64,000 nucleotides of DNA from Epiperipatus broadwayi (taxonomy: Eukaryota; Onychophora; Udeonychophora; Euonychophora; Peripatidae), in NCBI GenBank assembly GCA_028023455.1, contig JAQFVV010012423.1, positions 1,935,273 to 1,999,272 on the forward strand, read 5' to 3'. The position numbers and the translations under genes are program-made. Shown piece after piece: positions 1 through 10,912 of this stretch. The number at the start of each line of letters is the position of its first letter. The stretch's first letter is position 1. The notes beneath the pieces were generated by a model. The model was not told where the DNA came from. It made no database searches and saw only the letters and a list, made by a program, of their open reading frames with translations.

Positions 1-1045
1 GTTTTTTTTAAGATCATATAGAAACAGGATCTCTTTTCAGTCAATAACTAATTCTTTTTAGCTGCTTAAGATTCATCAATAGAAATAATGTTGCAAAAAT
101 TGGAAAATGTTCTCAAATTAATTGAGTTATTTAGTATTTTGATGTTTTTTTTTAGAACCATGATATCAAATATCGCAAATCAGTAATTAAGAAAATCTAC
201 ATATATATTGAATGTACTTTTGAGATCTGTTTGAAATAAGTTTAATTTTGTATGGAATCATTGTAAATTCTTATGATCTCCAGGCAAAAATGCTGCTTTG
301 TGTTTTACAGTAGTTTTGACTTTTGATATTGCAACTGGTATCAATATTCAAGATTATTAGTCTTTTTTCTTTCAATTCAGAAGCAAGAATTGCATTTATA
401 TAAGATATTACAGCAAAATAAAGAAAGTGGTGAATTTGGTAATATTTCTGAATAGCTATTTTTTTAAAATATCAACTTCACCCTCGAAATAAAAAACCGC
501 AAAGAAGGATGTGAAAAAAATATATATTCATGAAAAATATCAAATTTCTAAATGTCTGTGGATATATTTGGAAATTTATTTTAGTAATCTGTATACATTC
601 TAACGAAAATAAAAAAGTATCTTAAAAATAAACAAAAATATTATTTTGAAAGATTTATTCACAAATTTATACAATAATTACCATTCTATAAAGCTGAATT
701 TAAAAAAACAATATTGTAAAGTCCATTTTTCTTGTAGAGATATCAAAATATTTATTCATAAATTACAACAGGAAATAAAAAAATGTGTATATGACAAAAA
801 GAGCCATAAGATTGAGATCAAAGACTGCATTTGGCTCATAAGCTGCAGTTTACCAATCTTGTAATAGACCATTCGTATCAATGATTGAATTGATATTTAC
901 CTAGTTTCACTTTTTTGACATTTTATTTATTTATTGGTTCTTTAAACTTGAACAATATTAATACTATACTTGGAATGCCTAGTAATTTAATACCAGTGAT
1001 AATAGAATAATGGACAAAAATCAATAGCTTAAATTATGTAAAAGT
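1..1045. other. AT-rich DNA, no gene seen
   Basis: Unique-looking AT-rich sequence with poly-A and poly-T runs. A 72-codon open frame at 646-864 is rich in Lys, Ile and Asn with no recognisable motif and is what AT-rich DNA gives by chance. I see no RNA gene or mobile element here. Confidence 0.6.
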
Positions 1046-1107
1046 CATATGATGTGATATAATTACCTGAAGGTTTATGATGATGGTATATTAATTGTGA
1101 TGATATA

Positions 1108-1211
1108 TTGGATTATTTCCATCATCTATCAGTAAATGTTTAATATATAGAAAATTTTAAACTTTTCAAATATAAACAACTTGTTAATAATAACACACAA
1201 ATAGACAACAA
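1108..1211 (+). repeat. Left inverted arm of Penelope-like element
   Basis: About 104 bp that match the reverse complement of 1853-1962 along the whole length with scattered mismatches and small gaps. Shared landmarks are a GGAnTATTTCCATCAT block at the outer end and an ACACAAATAGACAACA block at the inner end. Confidence 0.75.
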
Positions 1212-1331
1212 AAAGAGACACCAAAAGAAAAAAAATATTAGTACTATAATGTATTCATACATACCAGGAGACTTTGAGGAATTCTTACTTTTACCAAGCC
1301 TAAACTGAAAATGCTGAAAAACAAAAACTGC

Positions 1332-1580
1332 ATCTATGAAATACCATGTAAATGTGGAAGAAAGTATGTCACCCCATTGAACAATGATTGAAAGAACACA
1401 AACTAATGGTTAAAAGAAAAAAAAACAGATGTGTCTACAGTAGCAGTTCATGCATGTACTAATGATCATATGTTTAATTGGTAAAATAAAAAATATTGGA
1501 TAGAGAGGAAAAGGTGCAAAAAAGAATATTCCAGGAAGCTGCTCATATGACAATGGCAAACAATCCTATAAGTTAACTAA
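1332..1580 (+). pseudogene. GIY-YIG endonuclease remnant (Penelope-like element)
   Basis: The frame starting at 1332 reads IYEIPCKCGRKYVTP and then hits a stop. Further on, in shifted frames, come STVAVHACTNDHMFNW and YWIERKRCKKEYSRKLLI. In family order these match the start of a GIY-YIG domain (Y-x-I-PC plus a second Cys of a small zinc-binding motif), the central H-x(n)-GH-x-W segment and the RE-x(n)-R-x(n)-EA segment. In an intact element this nuclease would nick the target DNA next to the reverse transcriptase. Several stops and at least one frameshift make this copy dead. The assignment rests on motif order, since no intact domain is left. Confidence 0.6.
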
Positions 1581-1782
1581 GCCTCTAATCAACTTTGCTC
1601 TTAGAAAAGCATTATTAAAAAAAATTGAAGATTTTGAACTAACTATGATATATAAATATATGAAATTTCTACTATATATTACCTTTAACAGAATAGATCA
1701 GTTGGTTACAGTGTGTTTGCCTTAAATTCAATATTTGAGAATCTAGAAGTGCAAATTTGATTCCTTTGCTAATACTGTCACT

Positions 1783-1848
1783 GGTTAGGCCAGTCACACC
1801 TGAAGAAGAGTAGACAATAATACTACTTGAAACATGTCATTATTAACC
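1783..1848 (+). ncRNA. Hammerhead-ribozyme-like motif in Penelope element
   Basis: The core CTGAAGA (1800-1806) fits CUGANGA, where the fifth position is free. A stem II follows with GTAG pairing to CTAC, then GAAA (1829-1832), stem III ACATGT (1832-1837) and the cleavage nucleotide C at 1838. GGTTA (1783-1787) pairs with TAACC (1844-1848) as an outer stem I, but the inner part of stem I is mismatched, so this copy is probably weak or inactive. Stem III is a perfect 6-nt palindrome, which suits a dimeric ribozyme better than a monomer hairpin. Confidence 0.5.
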
Positions 1849-1852
1849 TGTG

Positions 1853-1962
1853 TTGTCTATTTGTGTGCTGTTACTAATAAGTTGTTTCTATTCAAAAAGT
1901 ATTTAAAGTTTAAAATTCTCTATACATTCAACATTTACTAATATATGATGGAAATAGTCCAA
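1853..1962 (-). repeat. Right inverted arm of Penelope-like element
   Basis: Reverse-complement partner of 1108-1211. It lies immediately downstream of the hammerhead-like motif, which is where pLTR ribozymes are expected. TGATGTGATAT-type sequence occurs beyond both arms (about 1050 and 1980), so the repeat may extend further. Confidence 0.7.
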
Positions 1963-4900
1963 CTTATTATCACATTATATGATGTGATATTTTTGATATA
2001 AAATTAAAACTGTCATTACTACTAATAAAAATTAATAAAAGTTACATTTTTCTCTAAGATTATTAACATTTTTCTTACTTTCTTAATAGTTTTGCTGAAT
2101 TTTTTTGATCTGTGTTTAATTTTTAATTTATATAATTAGAAATTATAAGCATCATTAATATCATAAACAGTTTAGATATTAAAATAATTGAGAAAGTAAA
2201 TTAGTTCATATAAATTTAAATTAATTATTTACAATCTAACACATCTTTTTATTTTAATGAAAACTTATTTTCAATTTTTTTCATATATTAATAATATTAT
2301 CAGGTGCTAGGATTTATGGGTTTTGACATTGAGAAAGAAACAAAAACTGACATAGACATCCATATCCTTGATGAAACTATTGGAAATGTTCTCAGAGTAG
2401 CACTTTGAGTAATTATGTTTATTCTATGTTGGGTGGACATTCATATCTTGTGCTCTAATTGTATGCCAGATTTTGTTTTCTTTTCAATTGCTACATCACA
2501 TATAATACTATATTTTTGTAAAATTGACATTTTAAAATATTTTTCTGTAACTATGAGAATAAAAAAAATTATAATAATCAAATGGTTTATTTTTCAGAAT
2601 TTTATAAAAAGTTCAAGCATTGAAAAGTATAATTAAAACAATCATCTATAAGTTTAAAGCTCCAGAAAATACCACTCTGTGACTGAACTAAACCATATAG
2701 ATCAATAATGAGAATGTAAAAAAATCCAGAATGTTTTTTTCTGAGTGTGTGTTCTATTTGAAAATTCAATAGTAGAACATTCAAATTTGCAGAGTCATAA
2801 TTTTTATTATATTGATGATAATTTATTAGTTCAGAAAGTGGAAGCATTGATACATTAACATTATCCCAGAAATAAATACTTTTTCTAAACTTTCTGAAAT
2901 TTAATGGAGGTGCATAAGCAATGATGAAATGGACATAGGCACCATTATGAAAGTCACAATATCAAAAATTATTTAAAAAATGTATTATATTTTTAAAAAA
3001 ATAGCTTTTTCATTTGCATCTAAAGATTTCAAGAAGAAAATCATGAGATTGCAGTCTTAAACCTAATTAAAGAGGAATTTTATTAAGAACAACTATAGCA
3101 CTATTGCAGGCTTTGAAGCATTGTTTTATGGTAAGGTCTTGAAAATTTCACTTCATGCCAAATTTATAACTTTTTTTGAATCCATTTTAGAAAAAAAAAA
3201 GTAATATATGTCTTTACTGCAAACACTTTCTTTGTCATCATTCCTTCTATTGCATAAGTAAGCAAGCCATCAAATTGCTTTTAATTTCTTTTATATTCTA
3301 TTGAATATGCAGATCTCTAAGTAAGACTGATCAATCTAATGATTAGGTGCATGTTGTAACTTCTTTTTCAAATATAGATTCAAAGCGACCTACTATTGTT
3401 TATTATATCTTATACAGGATTAAATTATGGAACCACTGTACTATCATGTCCATCTCAATGGTATGGAATTTACATATATACTTGTAAACACTAAAACTGT
3501 GCAGATTAGAAAATGCACAATCCTATTATCATTATATAAAAAGATTATCTATGATATGGAAGTCATAGAAAATGTTAATCTGCACCATTCTATTAAAGGC
3601 AGTAAAGCAAGAAGACAAAAGGGATAAAAGAATAATAGAATTATAAAAAGAGCTAAAATAAAAGCCAGAAAGGATTGTATGTATTGGGATCATTATGTAG
3701 CTTGATTACATACAAGAAAGCTGTTGATTATTAACAATTAAATCTTTTATCTGAAACTTTTTATTTACTATCCGTGAACTCATTGATAGACTTAGATTAA
3801 CACTTTATAGATATACATACACATATATAACTTTTTAGCAAAGCATGCCAAGTCTCATTGCTAAGAGAAAATATGTTTAAAATATTTTAAATAGATTGTT
3901 ATATTTTAATAAAAATTCATTAATATAATTCCATTACCATATTCAAAATTTCTGTAATAGTATATAAGAATTGTTTAAAAATATATGAAAAATTTAGAAA
4001 CATGGCAGCGAACTATAAAATCATAAAAATGAAAATGGATTACAATGAAATGTTCAAATTGTGAAAAATTAGTAAGAGCTTAGAAATTATTAGTTGCATT
4101 TGACATTTCAGTTGCTTTGGAAAATCAAATGAGATTAGGTGTTCATACTCATTCAGTTAGACACATTATAGTAATAATTATCAAGTTGTGCTTTGAAGCC
4201 AAAGTTAAATGATAACATTGTGTTAATCATCAACAAAAAACCGCATCGAACAAGTAGTTCTCAAAATGCTTTTTAGAACTTGTTTCTGTGAAGATCAAGT
4301 GCCGGACACTATAAAACACAATTAAAGTTAACCAGAACACTAAGATTCGTTACCGTGGGACAGATTTATGTGCTTGTTTCACCCATAAATTAGATATTAC
4401 AAAACAAGAGGCATTGTGATGTTGCAGAAATTGCCGTAATATTTTACAAGCACTTCAAGTTAAAACTCTTGCTTCAGTGAAAAAAAGGTAAAAGATCGAA
4501 TTCATTTTAAAATAGATGTGATTATGTTTAGTGAAGCAAGATTACATTCGGCAGAGATAATTAATAATAATAATAAAAAAAAAACGTTAAGTTCTTTGAA
4601 AGTGCAGAAACGGAAAAGTTAAAATTAAAATGTTATAAAATGATGACTGAGTTAAATCAACATGAAAGTTTATATTTGTCATATGTAAGAAGTTATCAGG
4701 AATAGATAGATTACTTATTATAGATACAAATTTCTGTATTACAATTCTATGACTCATTTTAAATGAAGTCTTTGTTAAAATATTTTTTTTTGTTTGGGTC
4801 ATAAGCTTATTTAACCCGCAGCTATTCTCTTCTTATAATGCTACTAATTCATATTATTTTAATTTCGCATTAAATAAGTATGTAATTGTCTGGCTTGCTG

Positions 4901-5149
4901 AATTTTTTTCTGTTTGTCGTTTTCATTCCCAGTTTACTTCCTTGTAACGTTTGTGATCGTTTAGATTTAAATAAGTGTATATGTGTGTGCGCGTATTTAA
5001 ACGTGTATATAATTTAAACAAGCGGTAAAAATTTTCAAGAGAATAGATTGATATTTTAATAATGGATTATATTTTTAAAATTGCTTAACAAGTTCAATAA
5101 TCAAAAGAAACAACAGTCAAGTGAGTTAGTTGTATTAAACTTTGTAGCC
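1963..5149. other. AT-rich DNA, no supported gene
   Basis: No coding, RNA or mobile feature could be supported. Short open frames at 2415-2636, 2602-2847 (minus), 3427-3627 and 4587-4802 (minus) have no recognisable motif. The stretch 4200-5150 is somewhat less AT-rich and less repetitive than its surroundings and could hold regulatory or 5'-untranslated sequence, but nothing specific is visible. Confidence 0.5.
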
Positions 5150-5258
5150 GTTTTCAGAATTTAAAGAAGCCAGCTAAGAGTGATAGCAGTCTCTCTTTCG
5201 TTGAGCTATTGAACAGATTTGTTATCGTTTTGTGAAAAGAACAGATTTATGGGTAAGT
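5150..5258 (+). other. Possible 5' exon ending in a strong splice donor
   Basis: A complex, non-repetitive stretch ends with ATGG followed by GTAAGTTT; the donor junction lies between 5252 and 5253. An ATG directly in front of a near-consensus donor could be the first codon of a plus-strand gene, possibly the one whose last exon lies at 44.4 kb. Nothing else supports this: there is no clear TATA box and no other coding exon in between. It may be a chance donor. Confidence 0.15.
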
Positions 5259-5689
5259 TTCCTGTTATGGTACATAGTATCGATCATTTTTCTTTACTCA
5301 TATCTTCAAACATTCTCACGTGACCCAAATGTTATTGGTAAATTGCATTTTGTGATATTTTTCTATTCATCAAAGTTTTTTTTCCTCTTGGAACTTTCTT
5401 AAGAATGTGTGCATTATATAAACGCAAGTGTGTGTGTAAATTATATCTGACATGCGAAGGCTATATTTTAATTGCTTATCATAAAGACTGTCTGCTTAAA
5501 TGATACTGGTATATAATAAAAATATATATTAAATTTAGTAATTGGATACTAATTTGTAAAATGGAGACTCAGAGAGTTTTTAAAGGCATACAAATAAGCC
5601 CTTTCACTGGTGCTTGGCATTATTTGACTTTCGAGGGAACAAACAATTAAATTTCTTTGTTAAATACTTAACATCTTTATAAATAAAAT

Positions 5690-6245
5690 TTATCAAAAAA
5701 TCATCCAGTCACATTATAGAAAAAATATTTTTCTTGTAATTAGTAAAAGATAAAGCAATCGGTAAATGATTTAATAAAAACGAAGATTTCTTTGACAGAA
5801 ATAGTGAAGGAAAATGAATTAGTTATTAGACACTCTGATTTCCGAGTTGTGAGAATTTGAGCGGATTTTATCTTAGTTTTAACATTTAACTAAAAAAATG
5901 TAAATATTTTTTTATTCGTCAATATTAGGCGATTAACTTGAACGAATAATTCTGGTTTGACTGGAAACCGAAAATTTTTCCAATTTAACATAAAATCATC
6001 CTATCACTTTACAGAAAATGTATTTTTCTTATAATTAGAAAAAAATAAAACGGTGGTTAAGTAATCTATTGCAGACAAGATGTCTGATAACTCTTCTTAA
6101 GAAATAGTAACGGAAATCGGATTAAAGTATTATACTTTCTAATTTTGGGTCTGTAAAAAATTGAGCGTTTTTTTTTCTTATTTTACTATTTAACTAAAAA
6201 GTATTCATTTACTAATCAATATTAGATGATTAGCTGGAGTGATTA
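5690..6245. repeat. Diverged tandem duplication, period about 297 bp
   Basis: Two head-to-tail units. The first begins near 5694 (AATCATCCAGTCACATTATA), the second near 5991 (AATCATCCTATCACTTTACA). Both then run through matching landmarks: a TTTTTCTT-TAATTAG block, an AATTTGAGCG/AATTGAGCG block, a TTTAACTAAAAA block and a TCAATATTAG block. Divergence is considerable, so the duplication is old. No coding potential. Confidence 0.65.
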
Positions 6246-6586
6246 TAAGTTAGCACATGAGTATTTGGAATCCGAACATTTTTCACTTTTCCTCAGTCTG
6301 AATTTCAAATCTTCTTGAATACAATATTAGTTATCTCTTTATTATAATATCTTCTTTACTTTTTTTGCATTCCTTCATAAATATATAAAGTAATATATTA
6401 TAATAATTACAGTATTTTACATATTTTTATGACTTTTGCTATTTCAACATATTGATTGTCATTCTCTTCAATTAGAAGTTATTTTCTGGACTCTCATTGT
6501 AACTGTGAGATAGCTATTACTATAGTTGTAGCTATCGCAAAGTAACTGTAGACATCCCTGGAATGACAATGAAGAAAAATTATTCT
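6246..6586. other. AT-rich DNA between tandem duplication and RTE copy 1
   Basis: Nothing recognised. It contains a short CTATCGCAA/TAGCTATTAC inverted motif near 6510-6540 and the left flank of the RTE insertion site. Confidence 0.5.
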
Positions 6587-6601
6587 AGCTGACTATTCAG
6601 T
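6587..6601. repeat. Target-site duplication, 3' side of RTE copy 1
   Basis: AGCTGACTATTCAGT matches AGCTGATTATTCAGT at 9751-9765 in 14 of 15 positions. The two bracket the RTE element exactly, as expected for target-primed reverse transcription. Confidence 0.85.
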
Positions 6602-6723
6602 CATCATCAACAACCAATATTAATCCAGTGCAGGATGAAGGTCTCTCCAAATTCAATTCATCTTTTCCAATCTTTAGCTTCTTTTCTCCACATTATCCCT
6701 GCATACTTTCTTATTTTATCCAT

Positions 6724-7188
6724 CTATCTCACATGTGGTCTCTTTCTGGATCTTTTATAATCTCTTGGAATCCAGTTGAAGATTTCAATTGTCCATCTAT
6801 TATCATCTCTTCTAGTAATATGTCCAGCCCAACTCCACTTTCGATCTCCTCTTGTTACTCCCAACATGCATTTCTCCATACTTCTTTGAGTGGTCTGAAG
6901 TCTCTGTATTGATATTCTATTAAGTGTCCAAATCTCAGATCCATAAGTAAGGACTGGTAAAACACATTTCTTAAAAATCTTCCTTTTCAAACACATAGGC
7001 ATATTTCCTTTTAGTATCAAGTTGTTTCTACCAAAAGCATTCCAACCAAGTTTAATTCTATGATTAATTTCATCCATTATGTTTCCATCTGTATTAATAA
7101 TCTGACCAATGTATTTGTAACTGTTAACGTCTTCGAACTCATCATAATCAATCTTTATTTTCATATTTTGAGAAAATCTATTAAACAT
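6724..7188 (-). pseudogene. RTE polyprotein C-terminal region (broken)
   Basis: A 154-residue open stretch. It opens with KIKIDYDEFEDVNSYKYIGQ and the INTDGNIMDEINHRIKLG segment, continues through KCVLPVLTYGSEIW (the conserved LPVLxYGxExW motif after the RT thumb) and RLQTTQRSMEKCMLGV, and ends in AGHITRRDDNRWT and a W-x-PRDYKRSRKRP segment typical of RTE C-termini. Compared with copy 2, about 60 codons between MLGVTR and the AGHI motif have been deleted here. The frame belongs to one large polyprotein together with 7200-8954. Confidence 0.85.
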
Positions 7189-7199
7189 TACTTTAGTCT

Positions 7200-8113
7200 T
7201 TTTAATATTTATCTTTAGTCCTACTCCTGTAGCTCTAAAGCATTATTTGCAAACACAACTACATCATCTGCAAAATCTAAATGACTTAAATAATCTCCAT
7301 TTACTTTCACTCCTTTAGCTTCCTATTTTAATCCATAATGCAGCACTGCTGTAAAAAGTTTTGGAGATATGGGGTCACCCTGTCTTACACCCTTCTCAAT
7401 GTTGACTTTCCCAGTATCATTATGTAATCTTATTGTTGCAGTTGCATTTTTATAAATTTTCTTTAAAATATGTCAATATCCTGGATCTATATCTTGATGA
7501 TCCAATGCTTTAATCACTGAAGAAATGCTTATAGAATCAAATGCCTTTTCATAATCTACAAATCCAAAGCATAATGACAACTCATATTCATTTGTCCTTT
7601 CTATAACTTCACTCAATATCTGGATATGTTCTACACTACTAAAACCACTTTAAAATGCACCTTGTTCTTTTGGTTGTGGAAATCCAGTGTTCTATGTAAA
7701 TGAGTTGTAATTATCTTGGTAAAAATTTTGTACAAAACTGATAAAAGGCTGATAGGTCTGTAATTTCTAATATCTTCTTTATCACCTTTTTTAAATATTA
7801 ATATTAATACTGCATTCTTCCAATCATCTGGTACATCTTTATCATTTAGACATTTGGTATATAACTTTGCTGAATTTTTTTCTATTTTTTCACCTGCTTC
7901 TTTTAATATATCAATTATAATTCCATCATTACCTGGAGCCTTTCCTTTCTTTATATATTTAATTGCATGTCTCACTTCTTCATTTAAAATTCTAGGCAAT
8001 TCAGAAGATGTAATAGATATAGGAGATACTTGTTCTTTATTACTATATAATTCTTGATAAAAGCCTTTTACCCATTTCTTGATGTCATCTCCTCTTTTTA
8101 GTAATAATTCCAT
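7200..8113 (-). pseudogene. RTE reverse transcriptase domain (broken)
   Basis: Copies element RNA into DNA at the nicked target when intact. The open part (7631-8113) shows KKGKAPGNDGI, DVPDDWKNAVLILIFKKGDK and NYRPISLLSVLYKIFTK, i.e. RT blocks 0-2. After a frameshift the strand continues with YEKAFDSIS, a GVRQGDPISPKLF block and, around 7240-7290, FADDVVVFAN, which is the catalytic (F/Y)xDD block. Shifts and a stop between blocks inactivate it. Confidence 0.85.
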
Positions 8114-8144
8114 CTTTTTTATTATTATTGCAGATATAAATTTT

Positions 8145-8610
8145 CTACCAATACCAAAATGTTGTTTTACACTCTTGAGACTTATTCTCTTCTACAGCTT
8201 TCCTTGCTAGTTCACAGTTATACTTTTTTATATTAGTTTCAACACTTTTCCACACCATTTTACAACATTTGAGATATTCAATCCTTTTTAATGCATCATT
8301 TCTGTATATCTTCATATTCCTTCTTTTCTTCATAAATTTTCTAGTCTCAGTAGAAATTTTATTGATTAATTGCTGCTTTTTTCTACCAGCTATCTTTGTT
8401 GTAGTTTTTAAAAGTGTATCGTTTATTTACATATTAATTTCATTCAAATCTGAATCTTGTTCAAAATCTACTAATACTTGAAATCAATTTGTAAGTTCTA
8501 ATTTAAATTCATTTGAATGTTTCTGAAGATTAGGAATATCAATTGTAAATATTGTTTTTCTAAATAATTTTTGTTTCTCTAGTTTTGCATTAACACATAT
8601 CTTACATCGT
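8145..8610 (-). pseudogene. RTE linker between endonuclease and RT
   Basis: Corresponds to the Lys-rich linker preserved in copy 2 at 18692-19075. Readable pieces include KKRRNMKIYRNDALKRIEYL and KYNCELARKAVEENKSQECK. Frames are interrupted near 8430 and 8480. Confidence 0.7.
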
Positions 8611-8615
8611 ATTAA

Positions 8616-9290
8616 TCAATGATCATTTCCTGTGTTAAATTTATTAAGAACATTACAATCTTGAAATATGTATTTTCTGTTAGTCAAAATATAATCCAAT
8701 TCTGCTGTACCTTCATTTGGATGCTTCCATATCCATTTCCTTTTAACATTTTTCTCAAAAAAATACTTCATAATATAAAGTTTTTCTTTTTCTGCAAACT
8801 CCACAAGTCTATGTCCTCTCTCATTTTTATTACCATAATCAAAATTACCTACAGCACTTTCATTTTTCATTTGTTTACCAATTCCAGTATTAAAGTCTCC
8901 CTTAATAATTTTTAAATGTTGCTTACTCTGATCAAAAGCCTTTTGTACATCCATATAAAAATCTTCTACTACTTCATTACTATGAAATTATCTGCATTTG
9001 GTATCTTCTATTAAATTGTATAACTAATCTTGCCACTCTATCTGAAACACCATCAATTTCCACAATGCTGTTCTTCCACTTTTTATTTATAATAAATCCT
9101 ACTCCATTTGTACTTCCAATATTTGTGCCTTTATAGTAAAGTACATGCCCATTTTTTAAATCAATTGTCCTTTTCTTCTAACTTCACAAAGTCCAATAAT
9201 GTCCCATTCAATATAAGACAGTTCTTCTAATTCTTCCAATCTTCCTTCACTTGAAAGTGATCTGCAGTTGTAAATACCTAAATAAAAAGT
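8616..9290 (-). pseudogene. RTE apurinic-like endonuclease (broken)
   Basis: The open segment 8616-8954 contains IIKGDFNTGIGKQ (catalytic GDFN), NKNERGHRLVEFAEKEKLYI, then WIWKHPNEGTAELDYIL, and ends with the equivalent of the family's SDH motif as GNDH. Upstream on this strand (8960-9290), in broken frames, lies the N-terminal part matching copy 2 (IKWDIIGLC and GVGFIINK motifs). In an intact element this domain nicks the target to prime reverse transcription. Confidence 0.85.
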
Positions 9291-9750
9291 CATCATCAAA
9301 TGACAGCCTGGGTTCACAATCAAGGGATTCTGGGTGCCCTCTGCATTCAGTCACCAACTGCTGCCTTGGATTGGTGACTTTAGAGCCTCCTGAGAATAAA
9401 GGCTATGATTTATTTTTGTCTGTCATAATTGTATACATCTATTGGAAAAATATTTTATCAATTACACAAACATTTATTCTGCCTTATCAGGCAACTGAGA
9501 AGAAAGACTATGGTGTTTCTTGATCTTAAACTCAGATGTAAAAAGCTAATAAACTCACCATGCAGGCTAACGCATGTTGATGAGCATCCCATCCATGTTT
9601 GTATACTATATGAATAATCACATAGTAATAACAGCTGCAACAACAAGAACTTATGACATGGATGTTAGAAATTTGCCCTGCTCAGTTCTTTTAAGGCCTC
9701 CAAGAGGAATCAACACATTTTTTTTCAGTTAATAGCAAACTCCTTTCTAC

Positions 9751-9765
9751 AGCTGATTATTCAGT
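9751..9765. repeat. Target-site duplication, 5' side of RTE copy 1
   Basis: Partner of 6587-6601 (14 of 15 identical). It places the RTE 5' end at 9750 and shows that the copy is not 5'-truncated relative to copy 2, which ends at the equivalent point. Confidence 0.85.
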
Positions 9766-10677
9766 ATTGGTCAGTAAATGAATATTTAAGACTTTCTAAT
9801 TTCATCAGCATTTACTGTTCACTGTCATTAGGTTTAGCATTGGCTCCATTTTTTTTTCTTTTCTCTTTTCTCATTTTATGCAAATAAAAATAACCAGATT
9901 AACTTGCACTTTGCATAATAGACTTATTCTGAATATTCAGTATCTATATTGACCAGTTATGTACACATACACATAACGTTATTTATTTTATAAACCAGGC
10001 TATACACTGTATACCCTCTGTCAAATTTCTTATTTATTGTTTGTGTCAGCAAAGTGTTTGTACCTAATGCATCTGCACTTTTTGGACCTAATAATTTTTG
10101 CATCCAGCACCCCTGTTCTATTACTATTATTTTTACTATCAAACTAAAAGTCTGAAACAGAGAATCATGATGCATTAATTTCAAGGAATCCATCTGCATT
10201 AAGTGTCAGTTTTTTATTGATAAAGCCATAAATATATAATAGCTTTTTTTAGTATTTGCTATAATAAAATAAAAATGAAAAGAAGTGCTCTCAATATAAA
10301 TTGTGTGTAATTAAAGATAGCCATTTTCTGCATTAACTGATGCTGTGGTTCTGTGGCAGATTCTGAATTCAAGGTTCATGGATTGGGTTCAGTACTGTCA
10401 TTTCCAGTTCTCAAACTTTTATGAACCACACAAACAATTTATTCAATTATTTTCTAATTCAATAAGATCTGTTTTTCATATTACTAAGATGGTATAGTCC
10501 TATTTCACCTTGGTGTTTCTTTACATAGATCAGAGAAGCCTATCCTCCAGTAATGATTAAAAATAACAATATTAGCAGATATTTACCAAGTAAAAATATT
10601 TTTGAAAGATATATATATTACCAGAAAATCAAATATAGTATAGTATGAAGTTGCAGTTGTAAAATATTATCATTTTC
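9766..10677. other. AT-rich DNA, nothing recognised
   Basis: No supported gene. A minus-strand open frame at 9957-10199 has no recognisable motif. Confidence 0.5.
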
Positions 10678-10912
10678 AACCATGAAGATCTCTCCAAGTT
10701 TAATCCAGTTTCTCTCACTTCAGCATACTTTCTTATTTCATCTATCCATTTCACATATTGTGTGTTTTTCCATCTTTTACAATCTCTTAGAATCTAGTTT
10801 AAAATTTCAACTGTCTCTTTTAGTAATATGTCCAGCCCAACTCATTTCAGTTTCTTAATTTTTTCAATGATGTTAGTAAAACCTACTTGGTGTCTCACCC
10901 ATATATTTTGTT
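10678..10912 (-). mobile_element. RTE 3'-end fragment
   Basis: Matches the terminal 230 bp or so of the RTE copies: the AACCATGAAGATCTCTCCAAG end block, TTTCTTATTTCATCTATCCA, TTTTACAATCTCTTAGAATC and ATATGTCCAGCCCAACTC. Small internal deletions are present. It is 5'-truncated, the usual result of incomplete reverse transcription, and is more decayed than copy 1. Confidence 0.8.

Larger units (their letters stand above)
1108..1962 (+). mobile_element. Penelope-like retroelement remnant with inverted arms
   Basis: A decayed element of about 0.85 kb. Its ends are inverted copies of one another (1108-1211 and 1853-1962). The interior reads, on the plus strand, as a broken GIY-YIG nuclease, the domain that follows the reverse transcriptase in Penelope-like elements. 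A hammerhead-ribozyme-like sequence (1783-1848) abuts the right arm. Penelope-like elements are known to carry hammerhead motifs in their terminal pLTR repeats, so the combination supports the call. No reverse transcriptase was recognised, so this is a 3' piece or a deletion derivative. The inverted arrangement of the arms could reflect inverted pLTRs or two opposed insertions. Confidence 0.6.
6602..9750 (-). mobile_element. RTE-clade LINE, copy 1, nearly full length
   Basis: A non-LTR retrotransposon of 3149 bp on the minus strand, bounded by a 15-bp target-site duplication. In element order (right to left) it has a short 5' leader (9290-9750), an apurinic endonuclease domain, a linker, reverse transcriptase and a C-terminal domain, then a tail of ATC/AAC triplets at 6602-6615 in place of poly-A, typical of the RTE clade. 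A second copy lies at 17021-20219 and 3' fragments at 10678, 28722, 43824 and 44103. Its single ORF is broken by frameshifts and stops, so it cannot move on its own. The 14/15 match of the duplication suggests moderate age. Confidence 0.9.

Noticed and set aside
6628-6912. Plus-strand ORF over the RTE 3' end (similar ones at 17012 and 43769)
   Set aside because: These are antisense shadows of the RTE C-terminal coding region and recur wherever that region does.
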